Below are positions 1-6,889 of a DNA stretch of 11,292 nucleotides, one piece after another. The notes beneath the pieces are model-generated. The model made no database searches and was not told the DNA's origin. It saw nothing but the letters and a program-made list of their open reading frames with translations. This stretch comes from Lysobacterales bacterium UBA2790 (GTDB taxonomy: Bacteria > Pseudomonadota > Gammaproteobacteria > Xanthomonadales > Xanthomonadaceae), in assembly GCA_002352135.1 (NCBI GenBank), contig DEHW01000201.1:1173-12464 (forward strand), read 5' to 3'. A program made the position numbers and the translations under genes. Position 1 is the stretch's first letter; every line of letters begins with the position of its first letter.

Positions 1-293
1 TCGCGCGACGGCAGCGAGTACAGCATGCCGCCGTGGCCCATCGCGATGCCGTCGTCCACAGCGATGGTGTTGAACTCTTTTGCTACCCCGCCCGCCGCCT
101 CGATTTCACGCGCGACCAACTGGCCGAGATCTTTCAGATGCACATGTCCCGGCACGAACTGGGTGAAGCTGTTGGCGATCGCAATGATGGGCTTGTCGAA
201 GTCACCATCCTTCATGCCGGTCGCGCGCCACAGCGCGCGTGCGCCAGCCATGTTGCGACCAGCGGTGGAAGTGCGGGAACGGTACTGCGGCAT
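1..293 (-). CDS. ilvD: dihydroxy-acid dehydratase IlvD, N-terminal part (runs off the left edge)
   Basis: IlvD is a cytoplasmic iron-sulfur enzyme that dehydrates 2,3-dihydroxy-3-methylbutanoate and its isoleucine-pathway counterpart in branched-chain amino-acid synthesis. Translating the minus strand from the ATG at 293 gives 97 codons that match the start of E. coli-type IlvD closely. It opens [10 protein letters not shown], followed by [16 protein letters not shown] (residues 12-27), [13 protein letters not shown] (41-53), [18 protein letters not shown] (65-82) and [12 protein letters not shown] at the edge. Asp80 and Asp81 lie in the VDDG metal-binding segment. The cluster cysteines near residues 120 and 190 are outside the window. 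The start is supported by GGAG six bases upstream and by the MPxYRS opening shared with E. coli. A GTG four codons further upstream is in frame but less likely. The piece is partial only because the window ends. The identification is very secure. Confidence 0.95.
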   Translation of the reverse strand, partial: MPQYRSRTSTAGRNMAGARALWRATGMKDGDFDKPIIAIANSFTQFVPGHVHLKDLGQLVAREIEAAGGVAKEFNTIAVDDGIAMGHGGMLYSLPSR

Positions 294-462
294 GACGGAC
301 TCCACGCGTATTTGCGGACAAGATCAACGGCAGCGCCAATCGCGCTGACCTGAGCGACCGAATGGTCGATGGGCCAAGGACACTACATCAAGCCTGCGCT
401 GGATGGGCGCGACATCGCAGTATGGGGCGAGGACGGCATGACAAATGCGGGCCCCGCAAACA

Positions 463-491
463 CGAACGCCCCCGGAGTCCGAGGGCGTTCG
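463..491 (-). terminator. probable rho-independent terminator after the 1097-residue secreted protein gene
   Basis: Arms CGAACGCCC (463-471) and GGGCGTTCG (483-491) form a perfect nine-base-pair stem with an 11-base loop. It begins 36 bases beyond the stop codon at 528-530. Read on the minus strand the stem is followed by TGTTTG, a short and imperfect U-tract. The position between a gene end and the ilvD upstream region fits a terminator. The weak T-run keeps the call moderate. Confidence 0.6.
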
Positions 492-494
492 ATT

Positions 495-509
495 CACGGC
501 AACGCCGTG
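495..509. other. short perfect hairpin next to the terminator
   Basis: CACGGC (495-500), loop AAC, GCCGTG (504-509) is a perfect six-base-pair stem with a three-base loop. It lies between the stop codon of the upstream gene and the larger hairpin at 463-491. It has no T-run of its own. It may stabilise the transcript 3' end or act with the neighbouring hairpin. The role is inferred from position only. Confidence 0.35.
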
Positions 510-527
510 TCAGCTCGCCATTGCCAC

Positions 528-3500
528 TTATCCGCGACGCCGCAGCACCAGCATCGAGCCAAGTGCCAGCAGCACCAACAGGATCACGCCCGAAGTGCCA
601 TCCACAGGCACACGAACCAGCGCGATGCCCGTTCCACGCAGGGTGACATCCACGGAGCCCACATTGGAACTGACGGTAATCACCTGACTGAATGGGCCCG
701 GTGCGCTCGGCGTGAAGCGATACAGCACCGTGCAACTGGCACCCGCGTTCAGTCCAAACGGTGTGACGCCACATGTTCCGCCTGCAATCGTGGCAAACGG
801 CGCCGTCGCCGCAGTCAGACCATTGATGGTGATCGGGCTGCCGCCACTGTTGGTGATGGTCAGTGTCTGCAGTGCATTGTTACCCACCGTCAGGTTGCCG
901 AAGTTCAGGTCTGCGCTCAGCACGCCCACCACACCCGCCGCCGAAAGCGTGTCGGTGTCTGTGGCGGAGTTGTTGCCTACGTTCGTATCCGTCACCCCAG
1001 CGCCAGCACTGATCGTCGCAGTGTTGGCGAGCGTCCCACTGGCCGCCGCTGAGATCGCGCAGCTCGCCGTGTAAGTCACTGAGCCACCAGTCGGCAAACC
1101 AACACTGTCATTGATGTTGCCGGAACCACCCGCCGTACAGGTGCCACCCGCCGCGCCGACACAGGTCCACGTGAAGCTCGTGCAGGCTGCCGGGGCCGTA
1201 TCGGCGACCGTGCTGCCCGGCGCATTGCTGGGACCGACATTGCTCGCCACGATGGTGTAGGTGGTCGTGCTGCCTGCGATCACCGCGGCCACGCCATCGG
1301 TCTTGGTGATCGACAGATCCGCCTGCGGGGTCAATGTGTCGGTATCCGTGGCCGCATTGTTGGCCGGATTCGGGTCGGTGATCGCACTGACTACCGTGGC
1401 GGTATTGCTCAGCGTGCCGGTCGCACCGGCGTTGATCGCGCAACTGGCGGTGTAAGTCACCGAAGCGCCCACCTGCAGGTTCACCAGATCGTTGATGTTC
1501 CCGGAGCCAGCCGCCGTACATGTTCCACCGCCTGCACCTACACAGGTCCAGGTGCAGCTCAAGGAGGCAGGGAAAGTATCCGCCACCGTCGCACCGGTCA
1601 CGTCATCACCACCGGCATTGCTGGCGGTGATGGTGTAGGTCGTGCTCCCGCCAGGCACCGAGGTCGTCGTGCCATTGGTCTTGGTGATCGACAGATCCGC
1701 ACTCAGTGCACGGCAAGCCGTCACGCTGACGTCGTCGATGGCAAGACCGCCGAACATGACACTGGAATCAGAGTCGAGGTGGAACAGCAGTTCGGCGTTC
1801 GTTCCTGCCAAGCTGTCTACACGCCGCGAGTGCCGGCCCCAGCCGTAGCTTCCACCAATATTGTTCTGCGGATTGCCGGTTCCCGCAGAGGCGCTGATCG
1901 GTGTCGGATCCAGCCACTCGTACAAACGCACTGGATTGGCCCCACCCACCTCGCGGGCGTCGACGTACATGTGGTCAAAGTTGGCCGCCTCGACCTGATG
2001 GCGCTGCGCCCACGAGATGATCACGGGACCGGTCAAGCCAGCGAGATTGATGTTTGGTGACAGCAAATCCTGATTGCTGGACGCGTTGTAGGTGTTGTCC
2101 AGATCCGTCTTCCAGCAGTTGACTCCACTGTTGCAGGAGTTGAACGTCGCAACCGGATTGGCGGTCGTAGTGGCAACTGTGGCGGGCAAGCCAAGCTCCC
2201 ACTCATCCTGCGCACCACTGTGGGTGAACCCTGCAGCGCCACTCTCGAAATCCGTGCTGTAGACGGTCTGCACGGTCGTGCCGGGTGGACAGCTCGGGGG
2301 CGGCGGCAGCTCGCAAATGCGCAGACTCCAGGAGGTCAATGTGCCTCCATTGGCACCCGCAGTGTCGTCACGCAAATCCAGCGTCCAGGTGCCGCCTGCA
2401 TCTTCGCCATCAAACGCAGCCAGGCGATAGGCGCCGGACGTGCTGGCCGTGCCCGCTGTGCTGTTGTTTTCGGGCCGCACTTGAATACCGCGCAAGACAG
2501 TGAAGGCGGGTGTGCTGCCTGCCTCGTCATCCAGCACCAGATCCATCTGGGTCTGACCGCCGGTGGCCGCCGCACCAATGTCGGTGAACAGCCCATTGTC
2601 ATTGCCCACCGGCGAACGCAGATGCGCGTCGATGTCCCCCATCAGGGCATGGTTGAGAGAAATCTGCACGTCAAGGTCGGCAATCCGCGGATTGCCTGGG
2701 ACCGTGATGGTCGAGCTGGTCAGACCCGTCCCCGGTCCGATCGCCAGCGGCCCATCCGTGCTCGTATAAGTGGTGCAATTGACGCCCTCGGTGGTCGCCG
2801 GGTGCACGCTGACGCTCAGGTGATAGGTGGCGGTCGGTCCGCCCACCGCGGCACTCGCCGAGTCAACGAACGCGAAGTACGTACCGGCATCCTTGACGGT
2901 GAAGAACATCGCTTCCGAAGGGCGATTCGGGACGGGCGAGACATCGCCGGTACCGGCATCGTCAACCACCAGAATCTGGTTGCCGGCGTCACCGAACAGG
3001 CCAAATCCCAAGCGACCATTCCAGACCACGCCATCGCGCTCGGGATCGAGATCCAAAGACAGGAAAACCGTGTCCCCAGCGTTCAGATTCAGGCTGTACC
3101 AATCCTGCTCGGTCGCCAGTGCCGGGTCACGCGCACCGCTGACCCAGCCGTTTGCAGGTAGGGAATTGGCCGTGGCGGGCGTGTCGTTGGTTTCGACTTC
3201 GGCAGTGGGGGCACCGCTCTGCAGGCGAAAGTGCAGGTCGTAGGAACGTTCTGATGTTGTTCCAGCAGTGAAGTCGTTGACCTTCAGGTAGTACGTGCCA
3301 GCGGTGGTGATCTGTGCACCGGCAATCGTGGAGGAAAGCGCAGCGAAACTGCCATTGTCATCGTCGAACTCGACGACTGTTGTGCCATCACTGGCGAGCA
3401 CCGTCAGCTGGCTGTCCGTGCTGCTACCGGCCGATCCAGAGGTCATGATCGCTGCGTAAACGCGATCACCCACGTTGGCTGTGAAGCTGTAGAATTCAAC

Positions 3501-3821
3501 GTCGCCGTTCGGGAACAAGTTGCCGCGAACCACCAGATTGCTGCCGATCAGTGGTGTGGCAGTGCCCGTGGTGCCGTTCGGCTCGACCTCTCCCGCGTAG
3601 CCCTGCCCGAGCGGGACAAATGGCGCGGCCGCGATCGAGCGCGTTGCGGGTGTGCTGGCTCGTTCCGGCACCGCACCCTTGATTTCGCTGTCGAGCTGAA
3701 TTTCCACCATTTCAATCTGGCTTGGCAGCGACGCCGCGCCTGCAGCGGCCATGGCATTGCCACCGACACCCACAACAAAGCCGACCAGCGCCCACGCGCC
3801 AGCCTTCACCATCGTCTTCAT
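528..3821 (-). CDS. secreted multidomain adhesin-like protein (PPC-like x2, P domain, MAM-like, DUF11 x2, ASH-like, C-terminal sorting-like tail)
   Basis: This 1097-residue exported protein has no recognisable catalytic domain. In order: signal peptide (about 1-27); two bacterial pre-peptidase C-terminal-like beta domains (about 77-200 and 207-340, each opening AEVEPN/AEVETN-like and ending in a GTY strand); a proprotein-convertase P domain (about 350-503, with NHALMGDIDAHLRSP and GGTWTLDLRD); a MAM-like jelly-roll (about 520-703, STDFESGAAGF to AIDDVSV); two DUF11 repeats (about 707-832 and 834-960, each opening ADLSITK); an ASH/choice-of-anchor-D-like domain (about 965-1065); and a VPVDG, hydrophobic, RRR tail (1071-1096). 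The tail resembles IPTL-CTERM signals, suggesting surface sorting and tail removal. The ATG at 3821 was chosen over an in-frame start 17 codons upstream because AGGGGG lies seven bases before it and it leads directly into the signal peptide. Domain calls come from motif reading; the adhesive or surface role is inferred. No frameshift is seen. Confidence 0.88.
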   Translation of the reverse strand: MKTMVKAGAWALVGFVVGVGGNAMAAAGAASLPSQIEMVEIQLDSEIKGAVPERASTPATRSIAAAPFVPLGQGYAGEVEPNGTTGTATPLIGSNLVVRGNLFPNGDVEFYSFTANVGDRVYAAIMTSGSAGSSTDSQLTVLASDGTTVVEFDDDNGSFAALSSTIAGAQITTAGTYYLKVNDFTAGTTSERSYDLHFRLQSGAPTAEVETNDTPATANSLPANGWVSGARDPALATEQDWYSLNLNAGDTVFLSLDLDPERDGVVWNGRLGFGLFGDAGNQILVVDDAGTGDVSPVPNRPSEAMFFTVKDAGTYFAFVDSASAAVGGPTATYHLSVSVHPATTEGVNCTTYTSTDGPLAIGPGTGLTSSTITVPGNPRIADLDVQISLNHALMGDIDAHLRSPVGNDNGLFTDIGAAATGGQTQMDLVLDDEAGSTPAFTVLRGIQVRPENNSTAGTASTSGAYRLAAFDGEDAGGTWTLDLRDDTAGANGGTLTSWSLRICELPPPPSCPPGTTVQTVYSTDFESGAAGFTHSGAQDEWELGLPATVATTTANPVATFNSCNSGVNCWKTDLDNTYNASSNQDLLSPNINLAGLTGPVIISWAQRHQVEAANFDHMYVDAREVGGANPVRLYEWLDPTPISASAGTGNPQNNIGGSYGWGRHSRRVDSLAGTNAELLFHLDSDSSVMFGGLAIDDVSVTACRALSADLSITKTNGTTTSVPGGSTTYTITASNAGGDDVTGATVADTFPASLSCTWTCVGAGGGTCTAAGSGNINDLVNLQVGASVTYTASCAINAGATGTLSNTATVVSAITDPNPANNAATDTDTLTPQADLSITKTDGVAAVIAGSTTTYTIVASNVGPSNAPGSTVADTAPAACTSFTWTCVGAAGGTCTAGGSGNINDSVGLPTGGSVTYTASCAISAAASGTLANTATISAGAGVTDTNVGNNSATDTDTLSAAGVVGVLSADLNFGNLTVGNNALQTLTITNSGGSPITINGLTAATAPFATIAGGTCGVTPFGLNAGASCTVLYRFTPSAPGPFSQVITVSSNVGSVDVTLRGTGIALVRVPVDGTSGVILLVLLALGSMLVLRRRG

Positions 3822-3873
3822 TCCATTTCCCCCTGAAACTGTGATGTGCGGAGCGGCAATCCCTGCTCGCACT

Positions 3874-3897
3874 GTGTCAAGGCTAGGTGCGTGTCAA
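3874..3897 (-). repeat. direct repeat TTGACAC, two copies 17 bases apart
   Basis: The heptamer TTGACAC occurs on the minus strand at 3891-3897 and again at 3874-3880, in the same orientation. The copies flank the candidate -10 box, so they could be an operator. They could also be two alternative -35 elements, but neither has a good -10 at the right distance. Seven-base repeats arise by chance fairly often. Confidence 0.3.
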
Positions 3898-3908
3898 AAA
3901 ATTGTCCA
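3880..3908 (-). promoter_or_regulatory. candidate sigma70-type promoter of the 1097-residue protein gene
   Basis: On the minus strand TGGACA (3903-3908, five of six matches to TTGACA) is separated by exactly 17 bases from TAGCCT (3880-3885, which keeps the T, A and final T of a -10 box). Transcription would begin near 3873, about 50 bases before the ATG at 3821. The -10 match is poor, so this is only a candidate. Confidence 0.3.
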
Positions 3909-3939
3909 CAAGGTTAGCGCCAAAGAGCTGTTCGATAGC

Positions 3940-3964
3940 AAAACCCAATGCAATGGGCGGTTTT
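3940..3964. terminator. possible bidirectional hairpin terminator
   Basis: The segment reads AAAACCC, AATGCAAT, GGGCGGTTTT. AAAACC pairs with GGTTTT, and an inner CCCA pairs with TGGG, leaving a bulge. The A-run before and T-run after give an intrinsic-terminator look in both directions. It lies about 145 bases beyond the stop of the upstream GH-like gene (4111) and before the next gene's promoter region, so it could end that minus-strand transcript. The stem is short and imperfect. Confidence 0.35.
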
Positions 3965-4085
3965 GTCATCGACAACCCCTATCGCGGGGTCACTTTGGCT
4001 GCGGTTTTCCCGTGCTTGGTACCCGTGGGAATGACCGGCGACTGTGACCACCCACCGCATGTAAAGGTTTTTTATTCAAAGGGTT

Positions 4086-4117
4086 GGATTGAACATCACA
4101 TAAATGACATTCAATCC
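4086..4117. repeat. inverted repeat overlapping the stop of the GH-like gene
   Basis: GGATTGAA (4086-4093) and TTCAATCC (4110-4117) are perfect eight-base inverted arms with a 16-base AT-rich spacer. The right arm spans the stop codon at 4111-4113. On the minus strand there is no T-run after the stem, so it is not a canonical terminator. It could be a 3'-end processing structure or a binding site. The surrounding 4060-4110 stretch is notably AT-rich compared with the genes. Confidence 0.35.
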
Positions 4118-5802
4118 GCGCAGCCCACCCACCAGCAGGGATGGTTGAGGCCAAAATCCCGCAATGCCTGCTGTTTGGGGGTGTCCGGCTGGTCGAGAAA
4201 CTCCACCGCACCCCAGGAACCCCACTTGCTGTAGTCGCCGGAAGCGGTGAAGTGCACGAACAGCTCGCCGCCCATCGCGTTCCATTGCGCCAGATAGCTG
4301 GCGTATGCCTGCCCCATGCGCGGATCGCGGTTGGCGCTGGTCAACAGGTCGGTGATGGCGTTGTTGTTCTCCACGCCGAAGATGCCCACCAGGTGCTGGC
4401 CGCCTTCATAGGCGATCAGTGACAGCGCGCGCGCCGTTGCCGCGCTGCGGTGGCTGGCGATCCAGCCTGCGGTTTCGGCAATGGCGCCGCCACTCGGGCC
4501 GCCGCTGAGCTGTCCGCCACTGTTGAGTTCGGCAAACAGATTGTCGAGGGTCCAGCTTTGCACCACGCTCTGGTGTTCAAGGCCGCCGATGTAGCCACCG
4601 AAGTAGGGCGCGATAGCGACCGCATCCAGCCCATGCGCCGTGCAAGGTCGCCCTGCCGTCCACATCGGGCAATCGGCGGCCTGCGTCTGCGTGTAGGCAT
4701 TGGCAGCTTGTGCGCCAAGCACGCAGAGCACGCGGTTTGCCTGCGCGCCCCAAGCGGATTTCCACAGATCGCACATCTGCGCCGACCGCAGGCCATGCCA
4801 GTTGAGCCGCCGATCAAAGCCGGAGCCTTGCGCACCAAAGGTCGCCGTGCCCTGCGCTTCAGCGTAGTTGCCCTGGCTGAACTGTCCATTCCAGACCTCA
4901 TTGGAGTATTCGACATAGACCTTGCGGTCCGCTCGCAACAGGCTCTTCACCTGAGTGGCGAACTGCGCCATGTAGTCATCCGTAGCCCGGTGCGGCATGT
5001 TGAACCACGGGTCGGCATTCACCCGGTTCGCCAGATCGACCATCACTTCGATGGGCATATGCCCATCGGTCCAACGCACATCATCGATCTCAGGCCGATC
5101 CACGAAGTGCTCGGCGGCAGAACCGTTGGTGCCCATCCAGTCCATGAAGCGCAGCACGCGGTTGTGCTCGATCAGTGCCAGAAAATCCGGATGAAAGCGC
5201 TGTGCCGGACCGGTGGTCTCATCAAAACCCGGCATCCAGACATGCATGTTGCGCGGATGATTGCCCGCCGTGATGGCATCGATCCGCATCATCCAGCCGC
5301 CATTGGCGGCGTTCACGTCCAGCACGTCACGACCCGGCGTCGACAGCGCCAGATTCTTGGTCGCTGCGAAGTGGTAGCTGATCGTGCCCTGGCCCTCATA
5401 GGTGACGATGTAGCGCCCGGACGGGTAGTGGCCGTTGAGATCACCAAAGAAGAACAGCGTGGCCACCGCGTTGTAGTTCGGTGACGCACAACCGGATAGC
5501 GGTGTCATGGACTGCACGTAGCCGTTCGCGTCCAGATCCAGACAGTCGGCGTCCTCGGTATCGAAGATTCCTCCCTGTGTGTTCTGCGTGATCCACGACC
5601 GCGACTGCTTCATCACATCGACGAAGTTGTAGCTGCTGGCGTAATCCGTCACGCCGTCGAGGTTGTTTCCCAAGGGTGTCGTGCGATTCGCGCTGCCTTC
5701 AAAGCCGTTCTCGAACAGGCTTTGCGCCTCAGTCTGTTGGCTTGCAAGGACAACCAACACACCCAGCAGAACCTGAACGCCCACGCGGTGATGCCATGAC
5801 AT
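4111..5802 (-). CDS. secreted TIM-barrel protein, putative clan GH-A-like glycoside hydrolase
   Basis: This is a 563-residue exported protein. It has a signal peptide with likely cleavage after TEA (residue 26), then the motif LFENGFEG (29-36) and an N-terminal beta-rich region (about 45-190). That region carries GRYIVTYEGQGTISYHF (129-145) and a RNMHVWMPGFD segment (184-194). A probable TIM barrel follows from about 205, with LRFMDWMGTN (217-226), YVEYSNEVWNG (296-306) and AYEGGQH (464-470). Asn301-Glu302 resembles the acid/base Asn-Glu pair of clan GH-A, and Glu466 the nucleophile. Proteins of this type are often annotated as cellulose-binding or left hypothetical; I cannot assign a CAZy family or substrate. 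The ATG at 5802 has GGGAG six bases upstream. It lies 74 bases after the sulfotransferase-like gene and probably shares its transcript. It should act in the periplasm or outside the cell on a polysaccharide, which is inference. Confidence 0.85.
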   Translation of the reverse strand: MSWHHRVGVQVLLGVLVVLASQQTEAQSLFENGFEGSANRTTPLGNNLDGVTDYASSYNFVDVMKQSRSWITQNTQGGIFDTEDADCLDLDANGYVQSMTPLSGCASPNYNAVATLFFFGDLNGHYPSGRYIVTYEGQGTISYHFAATKNLALSTPGRDVLDVNAANGGWMMRIDAITAGNHPRNMHVWMPGFDETTGPAQRFHPDFLALIEHNRVLRFMDWMGTNGSAAEHFVDRPEIDDVRWTDGHMPIEVMVDLANRVNADPWFNMPHRATDDYMAQFATQVKSLLRADRKVYVEYSNEVWNGQFSQGNYAEAQGTATFGAQGSGFDRRLNWHGLRSAQMCDLWKSAWGAQANRVLCVLGAQAANAYTQTQAADCPMWTAGRPCTAHGLDAVAIAPYFGGYIGGLEHQSVVQSWTLDNLFAELNSGGQLSGGPSGGAIAETAGWIASHRSAATARALSLIAYEGGQHLVGIFGVENNNAITDLLTSANRDPRMGQAYASYLAQWNAMGGELFVHFTASGDYSKWGSWGAVEFLDQPDTPKQQALRDFGLNHPCWWVGCAD

Positions 5803-5824
5803 GAATCACTCCCATCGTCTCATC

Positions 5825-5839
5825 GCACCGCTGCGGTGC
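5825..5839. other. small hairpin in the gap between two co-directional genes
   Basis: GCACC (5825-5829) and GGTGC (5835-5839) pair across a GCTGC loop; the element is symmetric around one central base. It lies in the 74-base gap, 22 bases before the start of the GH-like gene on the minus strand. There is no T-run, so it is unlikely to be a full terminator and may only modulate expression. Confidence 0.3.
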
Positions 5840-5876
5840 CGTCACACTTACCCGACTCGCCGCCAAGCTCCGCCAC

Positions 5877-6869
5877 TCAGAGACGCAGCGCGGCGTCCTG
5901 CATCGCGGGCAACAGCATCCGTTCGGCCCAATGCATGGCCGCAACAAGGTGCTCACTGAACTGACCACGCAGCCAGTTCGCTTCCTGTTGCTGTACATCG
6001 GCACCATAGGCGCGAGTCGGCGCTTTCGCATGAACCGAGCCACACGCCCTCACATGCGACTGCAGCAGATCATGCGGGATACCCAACTGCAGCCAGCGCG
6101 CGGCACTGTCTGCTGCGGCAAGAAAGTCAGCTCGCACCTGTTCCCAGTGCAGGATGCGCATTCTCGACGCGTCGCGACGCAGCCACTCCGCGATCACCTC
6201 ACGTTGCGCGGCCCACTGTAAGGCTGCGCCACAGAGCGGATCGGGTGGCGCCAGGGCCGCCTCGGGCAGCCGTTCGATAAAATGGGATGCACGCAACGCG
6301 CGATCCGCCAGCAACGGAATCTTCTCCAACGTCTCAGCGGTCTTCTTGAGATGGGAGACCAGAAAATCCTCCAGCGACGACACCAGGACAATGCCGCGCG
6401 ACTCGGGATACACCGCCATCAGATCCAAGGCGATGTTCAGCGCTGCATGCGTGGGCTTGACCAAGACCTTCCCATGGGCTGCCCAAGGGCGACACAGCCA
6501 AGGCAACAGTGCGCGCTGAAATGACTGTGTCTGCTGTCCGGCCCGACATGCATCCGACCAGCGGCGGAGCAGCAGCGGTTCCCGCAGCGCGACCAAATAC
6601 GGCGCAACATGAAGCATCCTCGCAAGCAAGGTCGAACCGCAAAACGAGGTATGCCATAGCCAAACCGGCGGCGGTTGGGGAGACAGCGCAGGCAGGGCAT
6701 CCAGCGGGACGATTTCCGCCGCGGAAAACTCCGCATCCAGCCGACTGTCGACGAATGACGACTCCTCGATGAGTCGTTCCGACACCCTCAGGAAATGCAC
6801 TTCCCGGCGATGCACATCAAAGTCCACGGGGAACCAGCTCGGGTCCTGAACGTGCTCGATGTTTCGCAT
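5877..6869 (-). CDS. P-loop sulfotransferase-like protein
   Basis: This cytoplasmic-looking protein has 330 residues from the ATG at 6869. It carries HTSFCGSTLLARML (73-86), which matches the 5'-phosphosulfate-binding P-loop of sulfotransferase-family proteins. A predicted strand-helix GIVLVSSLEDFLVSHLKK (159-176) lies where such proteins have the RDPRDVxxS 3'-phosphate motif. Ser172 is kept, but the usual Arg is not seen. GKVLVKPTHA (133-142) and HWEQVRADF (241-249) fit the same fold. No signal peptide or membrane segment is visible. The substrate is unknown and PAPS use is uncertain given the altered second motif. An in-frame TTG at 6893 overlaps the purC stop (TTGA) and would add eight residues. 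I prefer the ATG 20 bases beyond that stop, although neither has a strong ribosome site. Either way it is probably translated from the purC message. Confidence 0.78.
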   Translation of the reverse strand: MRNIEHVQDPSWFPVDFDVHRREVHFLRVSERLIEESSFVDSRLDAEFSAAEIVPLDALPALSPQPPPVWLWHTSFCGSTLLARMLHVAPYLVALREPLLLRRWSDACRAGQQTQSFQRALLPWLCRPWAAHGKVLVKPTHAALNIALDLMAVYPESRGIVLVSSLEDFLVSHLKKTAETLEKIPLLADRALRASHFIERLPEAALAPPDPLCGAALQWAAQREVIAEWLRRDASRMRILHWEQVRADFLAAADSAARWLQLGIPHDLLQSHVRACGSVHAKAPTRAYGADVQQQEANWLRGQFSEHLVAAMHWAERMLLPAMQDAALRL

Positions 6870-6889
6870 TGCAGTCCGTGCGCCGTCGT

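Noticed and set aside
25..353. Two plus-strand open frames of about 106 codons at the left edge
   Set aside because: They are antisense to the ilvD N-terminus, whose minus-strand translation matches IlvD residue by residue.
369..1052. A 227-codon plus-strand open frame
   Set aside because: It is Arg/His-rich and low in protein-like character, crosses a terminator hairpin and runs antisense to the DUF11/ASH coding region.
2220..3161. A 313-codon plus-strand open frame
   Set aside because: It is antisense to the PPC-like and P domains; high GC content leaves long open shadows on the opposite strand. No ribosome site or known motif was seen.
4450..5484. A 344-codon plus-strand open frame
   Set aside because: It is antisense to the GH-like gene, whose own frame has a signal peptide, ribosome site and catalytic motifs.
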